Positions 7,198 to 16,999 of a stretch of DNA of 24,032 nt are shown piece after piece (position 1 is the first letter of the stretch; each line of letters begins with the position of its first letter). The notes under the pieces were generated by a model. It saw only the letters and a program-made list of their open reading frames with translations. It did no database searches and was not told the origin of the DNA. The stretch spans positions 1 to 24,032 of the forward strand of contig JBGAMU010000093.1 in the NCBI GenBank assembly GCA_044222685.1, in the 5' to 3' direction. Origin of the DNA: JAEUPI01 sp044222685 (lineage in GTDB: Bacteria > Pseudomonadota > Gammaproteobacteria > Burkholderiales > Burkholderiaceae_C). Made by a program: the position numbers and the translations under genes.

Positions 7198-7886
7198 GTC
7201 GGGGCGGTGGTGGCAGCTTGCTCGGCGGTCCAGGATGACAACGTGACCTCGCCGAGCGGCGTACGCAGGCGCGCCTGCAGCGGTGGCCCGTCGGTGCGTT
7301 CGGTGTCCACGCCGGCCAGGCGCAGCACGGCGCGCGCTGCCGGCGGAATGCCGCGCAGCGACAACGCCGTCAACGCGACCGGCGACGCCGGCATCGCATC
7401 GCACGGATGCGGACCCTGCCACTCGATCAGCGTCGGCAGCGCGCCGCCGCACTCGAGCCGGCCATCGTCGCGCACGGTGATGCGCCAGCTCAGGCGGCCC
7501 GCCGGCGTGTCGCGGTGCGCGGCCAGCAGCGTGCCGGGGTCGAGCCGGCAGTTGACGAGTCCCCAGCGCAACATCTCCACGTTGGTAGTGCGTGCGACCG
7601 CGTGCACGAAGCGTGGCTCACTGCGCACGGCCGCGCGCAGCGCGGGATCGTCCAGGCCGAACCAGCGCGGCCGCCCGGGCGCGGCGGCCCGCGGATCGAT
7701 CGCGATGATCTCGAGATAACAACGCTCGAACCCGGCCCCGCCCAGCGCCAGCAGCCGGTTGTGCGTGCCCATCAGCGGATGCTGCCCGCCCGGCCCCGGC
7801 GCGACGCCCAGCGTGGCCTCGCACCAGGCGGCGCCCTGTTCCAGCGAGTCGGCAGCGATGACCAGATGGTCGATGAAGGCGTTCAC
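7194..7886 (-). CDS. VOC superfamily (glyoxalase-like) protein
   Basis: 230 residues starting (M)NAFIDHLVIAADSLEQGAAWCEATLGVAPGPGGQHPLMGTHNRL, which is the first beta-alpha-beta module of the vicinal-oxygen-chelate fold with a likely metal His7; YLEIIAIDP supplies a candidate Glu ligand. The pattern resembles the Glyoxalase_3-like group (PF13468), whose reactions are mostly unknown. The start codon is GTG at 7886, overlapping the TGA of the phzF remnant as GTGA. Its own stop overlaps the AlaX-type ATG. Because translation of the upstream gene is now interrupted, expression of this GTG-initiated gene may be reduced. No substrate can be assigned. Confidence 0.83.
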   Translation of the reverse strand: MNAFIDHLVIAADSLEQGAAWCEATLGVAPGPGGQHPLMGTHNRLLALGGAGFERCYLEIIAIDPRAAAPGRPRWFGLDDPALRAAVRSEPRFVHAVARTTNVEMLRWGLVNCRLDPGTLLAAHRDTPAGRLSWRITVRDDGRLECGGALPTLIEWQGPHPCDAMPASPVALTALSLRGIPPAARAVLRLAGVDTERTDGPPLQARLRTPLGEVTLSSWTAEQAATTAPT

Positions 7887-8673
7887 AGCGCCACTCTACC
7901 GGCCACGATCGGACAGACGTCGCCGCCGATCCAGGTGTCGGCACCGTGCCGCTGCACATGCACGCGCCCGGCGCGGCCGAGCGCGGTGCCCTGGCTGGCC
8001 ACGTAGGCGGGCGGCGCCAGCCCGGCGTCGATCAGCCAGAGCGCGAGGCCCGCGTTGAGGCTGCCGGTGACGGGATCTTCCGGCACCGACAGCCCGGGCA
8101 CGAAGGCGCGGACTTCGTAGCGGCACTCGCTGCCCTCGGGATACGGGCCGACCGCACCGACCTTCAGCGCGCCCATCGCACCGAAGTCCGGCTTCAATGC
8201 GAGCACCGCGGCCGCATCGGGCAGCAACGCCGCGACCCAGCCCGGGCCGTTGTCGACCCACTGCACCGCCCGCAACGACGACTCGGGCAGGCGCAGGCAG
8301 CGCGCCAATTGCGTTCGCACCGCGGCATCGGCCGCGCCGCTGCGCCGCAGCGGCGGCGCCGCGAAGGCCAGGCGCGTGCCGTCGCGGCGGATGCGCACGA
8401 GGCCGACTTCGCACTGCTGCACCACCTGGCCTTCGCCGGCCGGCCGGCCGCCCGCCGACCACCAGGCGTGGCAGCTGCCGAGCGTGGGGTGCCCGGCTCG
8501 GCGGCCGCATCGGTCGGCGGCAGCAGGAAGGTGGTCTCCGACAGGTTGGTCCAGCGCGCGAACTCCGCCATTTGTGCGTCGCTCAAGCCGGCGGCGTCGT
8601 GCACCACGGCGAGCGGATTGCCGCGCAGCGGCCGGTCGGTGAACACGTCGAGCTGGGAAAAGCGTCGCTGCAT
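7883..8673 (-). pseudogene. PhzF-family epimerase/isomerase gene disrupted by internal deletion and frameshift
   Basis: The start ATG at 8673 has AGGAG seven bases upstream. The N-terminus (MQRRFSQLDVFTDRPLRGNP..., catalytic Glu46 in SETTFLL) reads normally to about residue 59 (near 8497). From 8497 the homologous sequence continues in another frame with AGHPTLGSCHAW (His equivalent to PhzF His74) through DPVTGS (Asp equivalent to Asp208) to the TGA at 7885-7883. Between the two the usual family block, roughly DYRVRIFTPxxELPF, is absent. A loss of about 43 nt fits both the missing residues and the frame change (3n+1). A ribosome starting at 8673 would stop at 8194 after 159 residues and lack His and Asp. 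Family members are diaminopimelate-epimerase-fold isomerases. Could be a real pseudogene or an assembly error. Confidence 0.85.
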
Positions 8674-8687
8674 GGTGCTGCTCCTGT

Positions 8688-9659
8688 TCAAGCCGGCGCC
8701 AGGATGCGCGCATAGACATCCCGATCGATGTTGCCGCCGCTGCATACGGCGGCCACCCGGCGGCCCTGCAGCCGCGCGCGCTCCTGGCAGGCGGCCGCCA
8801 GCGCCGCCGCGCCGGCGCCCTCGACGACCTGGTGCGTGGCCTCGAACAACGTGCGCATCGCCTGCGCGATCGACTCGTCGTCGACCGACACCACACGCGC
8901 CAGGCCGCGGCCAAGGATGGCGAGCGCCTGCGGCTCGGGCACGCGGCAGGCCATGCCGTCGGCCAGCTGCGTGGTCACGTCGTGCGGCACCGGCCGGCCG
9001 GCGGCCAGCGACAGCGCGTAGGTCGGTGCGCCGGTGGAGACGACGCCGACGATCTCGGTGGCCAGCCCGAGCGCGTCGCGCGCGGCGATCAATCCGCAGG
9101 CGCCGGAGCCGAGGCCGATCGGCACGTACACCGTGTCGAGCTCGCCGACCGCATCGAACAACTCGAGCGCATAACTCGCGACACCGGCGACCAGATCGCG
9201 GTGGAACGACGGCACCATGTGCCAGCCCTGTTGATCGGCGAACGCCTGCGCCCGCTCACGCGCGGCCTGGAAGTCGTTGCCGTGCTCGACCAGCTCGGCA
9301 CCGAACGCACGCATCGCGGCGTTCTTCTCGCGGCTGTTGCCGTGCGGCACGAAGATCGTCACCGGCGCGCCATGCTCACGCGCCGCGCGGGCGATCGACT
9401 GGCCGTGGTTGCCGCGCGTCGCGCTGACCAGCCCCTTCGGCCGTGCGCCATCGGCGAGCAGCCGCTCGACATAGACGATGCCGCCGCGCACCTTGAAGGC
9501 ACCGGCCGGCGTGTGGTTCTCGTGCTTGAGCCACAGGCGCGCGCCGGCCAGCCCCTGCAGCAGCGGCCAGTCGTACTGCGGCGTCGGCGGCATGCGCGCG
9601 TGCACGAGCTGCGCCGCCGCGCGCAACTCGGCGAGCGACAAGCCGGCCGCGCCGGTCAT
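8688..9659 (-). CDS. Threonine/serine dehydratase-like PLP enzyme (fold type II)
   Basis: 323-residue tryptophan-synthase-beta-family PLP protein. The Schiff-base lysine is Lys56 in HTPAGAFKVRGG; SATRGNHGQSIA is the substrate-carboxylate/Asn loop; GLGSGACG is the phosphate-binding loop; SGGNID near the C-terminus contacts the pyridine nitrogen. There is no C-terminal ACT domain, so it is the catabolic, not the allosteric biosynthetic, dehydratase type. Such enzymes deaminate Thr or Ser to 2-oxoacids, and relatives act on hydroxyaspartate or hydroxyectoine products, so the substrate is not fixed. The ATG at 9659 overlaps the aminotransferase TGA as ATGA. The phzF remnant follows after 14 nt. 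Confidence 0.9.
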   Translation of the reverse strand: MTGAAGLSLAELRAAAQLVHARMPPTPQYDWPLLQGLAGARLWLKHENHTPAGAFKVRGGIVYVERLLADGARPKGLVSATRGNHGQSIARAAREHGAPVTIFVPHGNSREKNAAMRAFGAELVEHGNDFQAARERAQAFADQQGWHMVPSFHRDLVAGVASYALELFDAVGELDTVYVPIGLGSGACGLIAARDALGLATEIVGVVSTGAPTYALSLAAGRPVPHDVTTQLADGMACRVPEPQALAILGRGLARVVSVDDESIAQAMRTLFEATHQVVEGAGAAALAAACQERARLQGRRVAAVCSGGNIDRDVYARILAPA

Positions 9660-10861
9660 GGCGCCACCTGCGCCTGCAACTCGAGCGCCTCGTGCAGCAC
9701 GCGGCCGAGCAGGGCGATGCCGTCGGCGATGTCCTGCGGCGTCAACGTCACGAAGCTCAGGCGCAGCGTGCCGGCGTCGCGCGACTGCGCATAGAACGGC
9801 GCGCCGGGCACATAGGCCATGCCCGCCTCGACCGCGCGCGGCAGCAGCGCCAGCGCGTCGAGCCCGTCGGGCAGGCGCAGCCAGAAGAACATGCCGCCCT
9901 GCGGGGCGCTCCAGCGCGTGCCGGGCGGCATGTGGCGCTGCAGCGCCTGCGCCATCGCGTCGCGCTGCGCGCGATAACGCGCGCGGATGCCCGGCACGTG
10001 CTGGTCGAGGAAACCGTCGCGCACCACCTCGTAGACGACGCGCTGGTTGAAACCCGGCGTGTGCAGGTCGCTCGCCTGCTTGGCCTGCAGCAGCTTGGGA
10101 AACAGCTCGCGTGGCGCCACCAGGTAGCCGAGCCGGAAGCCCGGCGCCAGCACCTTGGAGAACGAGCCCAGGTACAGGCAACCCTCGGGCCACAGCGACG
10201 CCAGCGACGGCGGCGGCGGCTCGTCGAACCACAGGTCGCCGTATGGGTTGTCCTCGAGCAGCGGCACACGCGCCGCCTGCGCGGCGCGCACGATGTCGGC
10301 GCGGCGCTGGCGCGGGATCACGCGGCCGGTGGGGTTCTGGAAGTTCGGCAGGAGATACGCGAAACGCGTGCCCGGCGCGTCGTGGGGCAACGATTCAAAG
10401 GCAGCCGGCAGCGGCCCGTCGTCGTCGCCGGCCAGGTTGATGAAGATCGGCTCGAACGGGTTGAACGCCATCAAGGCGCCAAGGTAGGTCGGCGACTCCA
10501 CCGCCACCGGGGCGCCGCCGTCGATCAGCACCTTGCCGGCGAGGTCGAGCCCCTGCTGCGAGCCGGTGGTGATCAGCACCTGGTCGGCGCTGACGTGTAT
10601 GCCCTGGCGCTCGAGGTGATGCGCGACCCACTCGCGCAGCGGCGCGAAGCCCTCGCTGGCGGCGTACTGCAGCGCCTCGCGCGGCGCCTCGCGCAGCACC
10701 TTGTCGCAGGCGGCGCGGATCGGCTCGACCGGAAAGCTGTCGGGCGACGGCAACCCGCCGGCCATCGACAGCACGCCGGCCTTCTCGGTGAGCTTGAGGA
10801 TCTCGCGGATCATCGAGGGGTTCATGCGCGCGGCGCGGCGCGCCTGGGTCCATGTCGTCAT
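9656..10861 (-). CDS. PLP-dependent aminotransferase, class I/II (LysN/2-aminoadipate type)
   Basis: 401-residue fold-type I aminotransferase. Key elements: MAGGLPSPDSFP (33-44) typical of the LysN/AAT-II group, PLP-contacting NPTG at 176-179, LLEDNPYGDLWF with Asp204 and Tyr207, Schiff-base Lys236 in GSFSKVLAPGFRLGYL, and substrate-carboxylate Arg in TLRLSFVT near the C-terminus. The group transaminates 2-aminoadipate, aromatic or branched amino acids. Start ATG at 10861 shares one base with the exporter stop (TGATG), with AAGGAAA eight bases upstream inside the exporter gene. Catalytic residues look intact. It resembles the C-terminal domain of the MocR-type regulator encoded divergently, as expected for this fold family. 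Confidence 0.93.
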   Translation of the reverse strand: MTTWTQARRAARMNPSMIREILKLTEKAGVLSMAGGLPSPDSFPVEPIRAACDKVLREAPREALQYAASEGFAPLREWVAHHLERQGIHVSADQVLITTGSQQGLDLAGKVLIDGGAPVAVESPTYLGALMAFNPFEPIFINLAGDDDGPLPAAFESLPHDAPGTRFAYLLPNFQNPTGRVIPRQRRADIVRAAQAARVPLLEDNPYGDLWFDEPPPPSLASLWPEGCLYLGSFSKVLAPGFRLGYLVAPRELFPKLLQAKQASDLHTPGFNQRVVYEVVRDGFLDQHVPGIRARYRAQRDAMAQALQRHMPPGTRWSAPQGGMFFWLRLPDGLDALALLPRAVEAGMAYVPGAPFYAQSRDAGTLRLSFVTLTPQDIADGIALLGRVLHEALELQAQVAP

Positions 10862-11814
10862 CACGAGTTTCCTTGTCTTGCCGTCGTGTGCGCGAGCCGG
10901 CGCGACACGAACACCACCACCATCACCGCCAGCAGGAACAGCAGCGTCGCCGCGTCGAGCCGCTCGCCGAGGATCGGCACCGCGGCCAGCACCGACAGGA
11001 ACGGCTGCAGCAGCTGCACCTGGCTGACCCGCACCGTACCACCGAGCGCGAGCCCGCGGTACCAGGCGAAGAAGCCCAGCCACATCGAGAACAGGGCGAC
11101 GTAGGCAAAGCCGAGCCATGAGACGGCCTGCACCGGCTGCGCCGGCCAGCTGAGCAACGCAATGGGCAGCGTGACCGGGAGCGCCAGCACGAGCACCCAC
11201 GACACCACGTGCTCGGGCGCCATCGTCGCCGACAGGCGCGCGCCGCACACGTAGCCGTGGGCGCCGAGAACCAGGGCGAGCAACAGCAAGGCGTCGGCGA
11301 GTTGCAGCGCAGCGCCGCCACGCCACCAGGCGAAGGCCACTACCAGCATGGCGCCCAGGCCGGCGCACAACCAGAACGGCGCGCGCTGCGGCTGGCGCAG
11401 CAGCCACGCCGCCATCGCCGCGGTCACCAGCGGCAGGATGCCGGTGACGACCGAGGCGTGCACCGCATCGACGTGCAGCACGGCCAGCCCCATGAACAAC
11501 GGAAAGCCGAACACGATGCCAATCGCGGTGAGTGCGAGCTGATGCCATTGCGCGCGGGTCGGCCGCGCGGCACGTGTCCACGCCAGGTACAGCACGGCCA
11601 GCAGCCCCGCGACCGCCGCACGGCCGATGGCGACGAACACGGCCGACAGCTGCGGCGCCTCGGCCGGGCCGCTGGCCAGCCGCGTCATCGGGATCGTCAG
11701 CGCGAAGGCCGCCACACCGAGCAGCCCATAGACGAAGCCGCGGCGCAGCCGGCGGCTGGCCTCGTGATCGATGGCGAGCGCGGCGTCCGCCGACAGGGCT
11801 CGGGAGGTGGGCAT
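10861..11814 (-). CDS. EamA (DMT superfamily) transporter, first gene of the operon
   Basis: 317-residue inner-membrane protein with about ten hydrophobic segments in two EamA repeats (first from about residue 28 to 150, second from about 170 to 300). The second repeat ends in the typical VSQVQLLQPFLSVLAAVPILGERLD stretch, where Pro and the GE of the last helices are conserved in DMT exporters. DMT exporters of this kind often expel amino acids or metabolites. The ATG at 11814 is the first of the gene after an 89-bp divergent gap with the MocR-type regulator, and the stop is fused to the aminotransferase start. The N-terminal 25 residues are hydrophilic and cytoplasmic. Regulator adjacency makes this the likely direct target promoter. 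Confidence 0.9.
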   Translation of the reverse strand: MPTSRALSADAALAIDHEASRRLRRGFVYGLLGVAAFALTIPMTRLASGPAEAPQLSAVFVAIGRAAVAGLLAVLYLAWTRAARPTRAQWHQLALTAIGIVFGFPLFMGLAVLHVDAVHASVVTGILPLVTAAMAAWLLRQPQRAPFWLCAGLGAMLVVAFAWWRGGAALQLADALLLLALVLGAHGYVCGARLSATMAPEHVVSWVLVLALPVTLPIALLSWPAQPVQAVSWLGFAYVALFSMWLGFFAWYRGLALGGTVRVSQVQLLQPFLSVLAAVPILGERLDAATLLFLLAVMVVVFVSRRLAHTTARQGNS

Positions 11815-11837
11815 GGCCTCAGTCTAGGACTGCTCGA

Positions 11838-11885
11838 CAGTACAGATTCAGTACACTTGTCGGTACAGGCAGAACATCTGTACCG
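11838..11885. promoter_or_regulatory. Clustered GTACA operator sites between exporter and MocR-type regulator
   Basis: Three same-direction sites, CAGTACA (11838-11844), CAGTACA (11849-11855) and CGGTACA (11861-11867), start 11 and 12 bp apart, about one helical turn each. A fourth site in the opposite direction, TGTACCG (11879-11885), completes a perfect 8-bp inverted repeat, CGGTACAG-N9-CTGTACCG (11861-11885). MocR-type regulators such as GabR, TauR and PdxR are known to bind mixed direct/inverted repeats in divergent promoters. No convincing sigma-70 hexamers are separable from the repeats. Confidence 0.8.
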
Positions 11886-11903
11886 GTGCAAACACCCGCA
11901 CAC

Positions 11904-13370
11904 ATGGCGATCGGCGTCCCCTCTTCCGTCGGCGATGCGGCCGGCGCCACGCTCGGCGAGCAGCTGGCGCGGCACTACGCGCAGCGCATTGGCCAGCGTG
12001 CGCTGCAGCCGGGCGCACGGCTGCCGTCGGTGCGCGAGTGTGCGCGCTCGCACGGCGTCAGCCCGAGCACGGTGGTCGCCGCCTACGACCGCCTGCAGGC
12101 CCAGGGGCTGGTCGAGGCGCGCCGCCAGCGTGGCTTCTTCGTACGCGGGGCGAGCGCGGCGCCGCTGCTCAGCGCGCCGCGCAGCGAGCCCACGCTCGCA
12201 CTGCCCGCGCCGCAGGACGCAGCCGCACTGATCCGCGGCATGTTTCGCAACCGCAGCTCGCTGCCCGGGCCGGGCCAGGGCACGCTGCCCGAGACCTGGC
12301 TCGACGCGCCGCTGCTGCAGCGCGCGCTGCGCCGCGCGATGAGCGACGTGAACGACGCGCTGCGCTACGGCGAGCCGGCCGGCGACGCGTCGCTGCGCTC
12401 GGCGCTGGCGCGGCGGCTGACGAACGAGCTCGGCATCGCGTGCACGGCGGAGCAGCTGGTCACCTCGGTCGGTGCGACGCATGCGCTCGACATCGTCGCG
12501 CGCACACTGCTGACGCCGGGCGACGCGGTGCTGGTCGACGAACCCGGCTGGGTGGTCGAGCATGCACGGCTGACGCGCCTGGGCATGCGGCTGCTGCCGG
12601 TGCCACGCGGCCCGCTCGGGCCCGACATGGCCGTGATGCGGGCGCTGGTCGCCGAGCACCGGCCGCGCCTGTACGTCACGGTGTCGGTGCTGCACAACCC
12701 GACCGGTGCCTCGCTGTCGCTGGCCGCCGCGCACCAGGTGCTGCAACTGGCCGAGGCAGCCGACCTGATCCTCGTCGAGGACGACACCTATGCCTGGCTG
12801 GCACCGGCGCATGCGCCGCGGCTGGCCGCGCTCGACGGCCTGCAGCGCACCGTCTACGTGACGGGCTTCTCCAAGATCCTGGCGCCCAACTGGCGCGTCG
12901 GCGCGCTGGCGGCGCCAAGGGCGCTGGTCGACCGCTTCATCGACACCAAGCTGCTGAGTTCGCTCACCACGCCGGCGATCCTGGAACGTGCCGTGGCCTG
13001 GTGTCTCGACCAGGGCCTGCTGCGCCGCCATGCCGAACGCGTGGCCGGCCGCCTGGCCGCGTCGCGCACCCGCGTGATTCGCCTCGCGCAGGACGCGGGC
13101 TGCCGTTTCGTCGCCGAGCCGCAGGGTCTGTTCGGTTGGGTCGAGACCGGCGTCGATACCGAGGCGCTGGCCGAACGACTGGCCGCCGAGGGCTGGCTGA
13201 TCGCCCCCGGTCACCTGTTCTTTGCACGACCGCTGCCCGGCACGCTGATGCGGGTGAACTTCGCCAGTGCGCAGGACGCGCGCTTCTGGCGCGCCTTCGA
13301 GCGCGCGCGAGAAGCGCTGCGGCAACCGCTCAATTCGAGCGCTCGCGCTGGCGCGGCCGCGATACGCTAG
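11904..13370 (+). CDS. MocR/PdxR-type transcriptional regulator (GntR HTH + aminotransferase-like domain)
   Basis: 488 residues. The winged HTH of the GntR family covers about 17-81 (LGEQLARHYAQRI..., LPSVRECARSHGVSPSTVVAAYDRLQAQGLVEARRQRGFFV). After a linker, a fold-type I aminotransferase-like domain follows, with NPTG at 265-268, VEDDTYAWL with Asp294, and the PLP lysine Lys324 in GFSKILAPNWRVGAL, so PLP binding is likely. These proteins usually sense an amino acid or PLP itself and control a divergent gene. The ATG at 11904 lacks a Shine-Dalgarno sequence; an in-frame GTG at 11886 is possible. The operator ends 18 nt upstream of the ATG, implying a very short or absent leader and autoregulation. 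Probably controls the exporter operon. Confidence 0.92.
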   Translation: MAIGVPSSVGDAAGATLGEQLARHYAQRIGQRALQPGARLPSVRECARSHGVSPSTVVAAYDRLQAQGLVEARRQRGFFVRGASAAPLLSAPRSEPTLALPAPQDAAALIRGMFRNRSSLPGPGQGTLPETWLDAPLLQRALRRAMSDVNDALRYGEPAGDASLRSALARRLTNELGIACTAEQLVTSVGATHALDIVARTLLTPGDAVLVDEPGWVVEHARLTRLGMRLLPVPRGPLGPDMAVMRALVAEHRPRLYVTVSVLHNPTGASLSLAAAHQVLQLAEAADLILVEDDTYAWLAPAHAPRLAALDGLQRTVYVTGFSKILAPNWRVGALAAPRALVDRFIDTKLLSSLTTPAILERAVAWCLDQGLLRRHAERVAGRLAASRTRVIRLAQDAGCRFVAEPQGLFGWVETGVDTEALAERLAAEGWLIAPGHLFFARPLPGTLMRVNFASAQDARFWRAFERAREALRQPLNSSARAGAAAIR

Positions 13371-13395
13371 TAACATTCGGATTCAAAGCGGCCCG

Positions 13396-14145
13396 ATGTT
13401 CCCTTCCACCCTGCCCTTCGGCGAACCCGACCTGATGCGAGTGAGCGCCTTCCAGCGCTACCTCGACGATCTGGTGCGCGTGGGCAGTGTGGAGTCGGGT
13501 TCGACGCGGCTGTCGTCGCTGAGCCCGTCGCTGCTGCAGGACCTGGAGCGCTTCGAGCGCCACGGCCAGCAGAGCGAGGTGCTCGATGTGCTGGCCGCCT
13601 GCCTGCGCCATGCGCGACCGCTGACGGTGAATCTGCAGTGGGCCGACCGCGTGGTGCCGCTGACGCTGTTTCCGGCCGAACGGCTGGTGCACTGCGCGGT
13701 GCCGATGCCGCAGTTCCTGGCCAGCCGGCTCAACGAGCTGCAGGTGCTGCAGGTCGAGCCGGCGCTGCTGCGCACGCCGGGCCATCGCGAGCGGGCCCTC
13801 GTGGGCGAGCTCGAACACTACTCGCCGCTGTCGCCGCTGATGTGGGAGATGGCGCTGCGCGGCGCGCGCGAATCGCTGCTGCCCGAGATCGCGGGTGTCG
13901 CGGCCTATCGCGTGGCACCCGGGGTCAACCTGCGCGGGCTGGACATGCCGGGCATCCTGACGGTGTCGATCGAGCGGCTGCGCCGGCGCACGCGCAATCT
14001 GCGCGAGATGTCGGAATGGCCGGGCCTGGACCGCGGCCGCGCGATGCGGCTGCTCAATGCGCTGTACCTGCAGGGCGGCTTGATCGTCAGCCGCACGCAT
14101 CCGGCGGCCTCGACCACCGAGGGCTGGCTGCGCAGCCGCTGGTGA
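13396..14145 (+). CDS. Conserved-looking protein of unknown function (249 aa)
   Basis: 249-residue soluble protein with no signal peptide or membrane segment. I do not recognise a named family. Two parts are visible: an N-terminal half (about 1-160) with alternating helices and a strand-rich stretch (TVNLQWADRVVPLTLFPAERLVHCAVP), and a C-terminal basic helical region (about 195-245; RLRRRTRNLREMSEW, then RAMRLLNALYLQGGLIVSRTHP). The latter looks like a compact helix-helix-hairpin module such as a winged helix. It starts 25 nt after the regulator stop; GTAACATTCGGATTC precedes it, with no clear Shine-Dalgarno sequence. Alternative upstream starts would run into the regulator gene. Codon usage matches the neighbours, so it is a resident gene. 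A link to a histidine-kinase or PilZ-type output pathway is conceivable but unsupported. Confidence 0.75.
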   Translation: MFPSTLPFGEPDLMRVSAFQRYLDDLVRVGSVESGSTRLSSLSPSLLQDLERFERHGQQSEVLDVLAACLRHARPLTVNLQWADRVVPLTLFPAERLVHCAVPMPQFLASRLNELQVLQVEPALLRTPGHRERALVGELEHYSPLSPLMWEMALRGARESLLPEIAGVAAYRVAPGVNLRGLDMPGILTVSIERLRRRTRNLREMSEWPGLDRGRAMRLLNALYLQGGLIVSRTHPAASTTEGWLRSRW

Positions 14146-14148
14146 ACG

Positions 14149-14164
14149 GCCGGCGCGCGCCGGC
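14149..14164. terminator. 16-bp perfect palindrome between convergent genes
   Basis: A fully self-complementary 16-mer (GCCGGCGC followed by GCGCCGGC) fills almost the whole 19-bp space between two converging stop codons, touching the TGA of the minus-strand exporter at 14165. It would make a strong hairpin on both transcripts. There is no U-tract, so termination may be Rho-aided or the hairpin may only protect 3' ends. Confidence 0.5.
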
Positions 14165-15078
14165 TCAGCTTGCCTTGGCGGCGTCGGCCGTTGTGGCCGG
14201 GCTTGCCGGCTTCAACATCACCAGCGACAGCGCGCCGACGCAGCACACCATTGCGAGCCACTGCACCGGCCCCAGCGGCTCGCCGTGCAACAGAGCGCCT
14301 GAGATCATCGCCACCACCGGCACCATGATCGACGACAGCCCCGCCACGTTGGCCGGCAGGATGCCGACGATGGAAAACCAGCACAGGTTGCCGATGCACA
14401 TCGGCACCAATGCGATGTAGCCGATCACCGCGATCGACGGCCACGACGGCATGAACCACTGGTGGTCACCGAGCACGAGCGCGCCCAGCGTGGTGGGCAC
14501 CGCGGTGATCAGCAGCTGCCAGCCGGTGAGCACCGTGGCCGGCACGTCAACCACGCGGCCACGCTGCAGGATCAGCGTGCCGATCGCCCAGCCGAGCCCG
14601 GCGCCGAGGCCGAGCACGAGACCGAGCGGCGCCTGCGCACAGGCGCCGAAGCTGCGCGACATCAGCAGCGCGACGCTGGCGCCGCCGAGCAGCACGGCGA
14701 GCACCAGCCGGCCGCTCAGACGCTGGCCGAGCACGGCCCACGAGATCAGCGCCGACCACAGCGGCATCGTGAAGCCGAGCACCGCCGACTGGCCCGACGG
14801 GATCAGCAGCGCCGAGTAGGTGCTCGCGATGTTCCAGATCACCAGGTAGAAGAAGGTCGCGGTGCCGACCGTGCGCCAGTGGCGGCGCGGGATCACCAGC
14901 GACTGGCCGCGCAGGCGGGCCACGATCAGCAACGCGGCGCCGGCGATGAACACCGCCACCGCGCGGAAGGTCCACACCGACACCTCGCGCACCGCCAGCG
15001 GGAACAACGGCCAGTTGGTGCCCCACAGCAGCGTCAGGATCACCAGCAGCACCAGCGCGCGCGGCGGAATGGCGTGCG

Positions 15079-15082
<4 letters not shown>
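14165..15082 (-). CDS. EamA (DMT superfamily) transporter, second copy
   Basis: 305-residue inner-membrane protein with about ten hydrophobic helices and two EamA domains. It starts ILTLLWGTNWPLFPLAVREVSVWTFRAVAVF, the usual W-G-x-N/x-R-F signature of DMT exporters, and the second repeat contains GILPANVAGLSSIMVPVVAMISGALLHGEPL with the conserved Pro and GE. The ATG at 15082 overlaps the uup stop as ATGA, so it is the distal gene of the gshA-to-uup run. It is not a close copy of the exporter at 10861-11814 (different N-terminus and loops). A cysteine pair near the C-terminus (MVCCVG) lies inside the membrane. The exported metabolite is unknown. Confidence 0.9.
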
Positions 15083-16989
<1,907 letters not shown>

Positions 16990-16999
16990 TACGGTGGCG

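Noticed and set aside
8194..8673. Programmed ribosomal frameshift in phzF instead of mutation
   Set aside because: A simple -1 or +1 shift would not restore the roughly 14 missing conserved residues, and there is no slippery heptamer at the junction; a deletion explains both.
7883..8914. 343-residue open frame as an intact alternative gene over phzF
   Set aside because: Its first part is out-of-frame reading of the dehydratase 3' end and the phzF 5' end; only from about 8497 does it look like a protein family.
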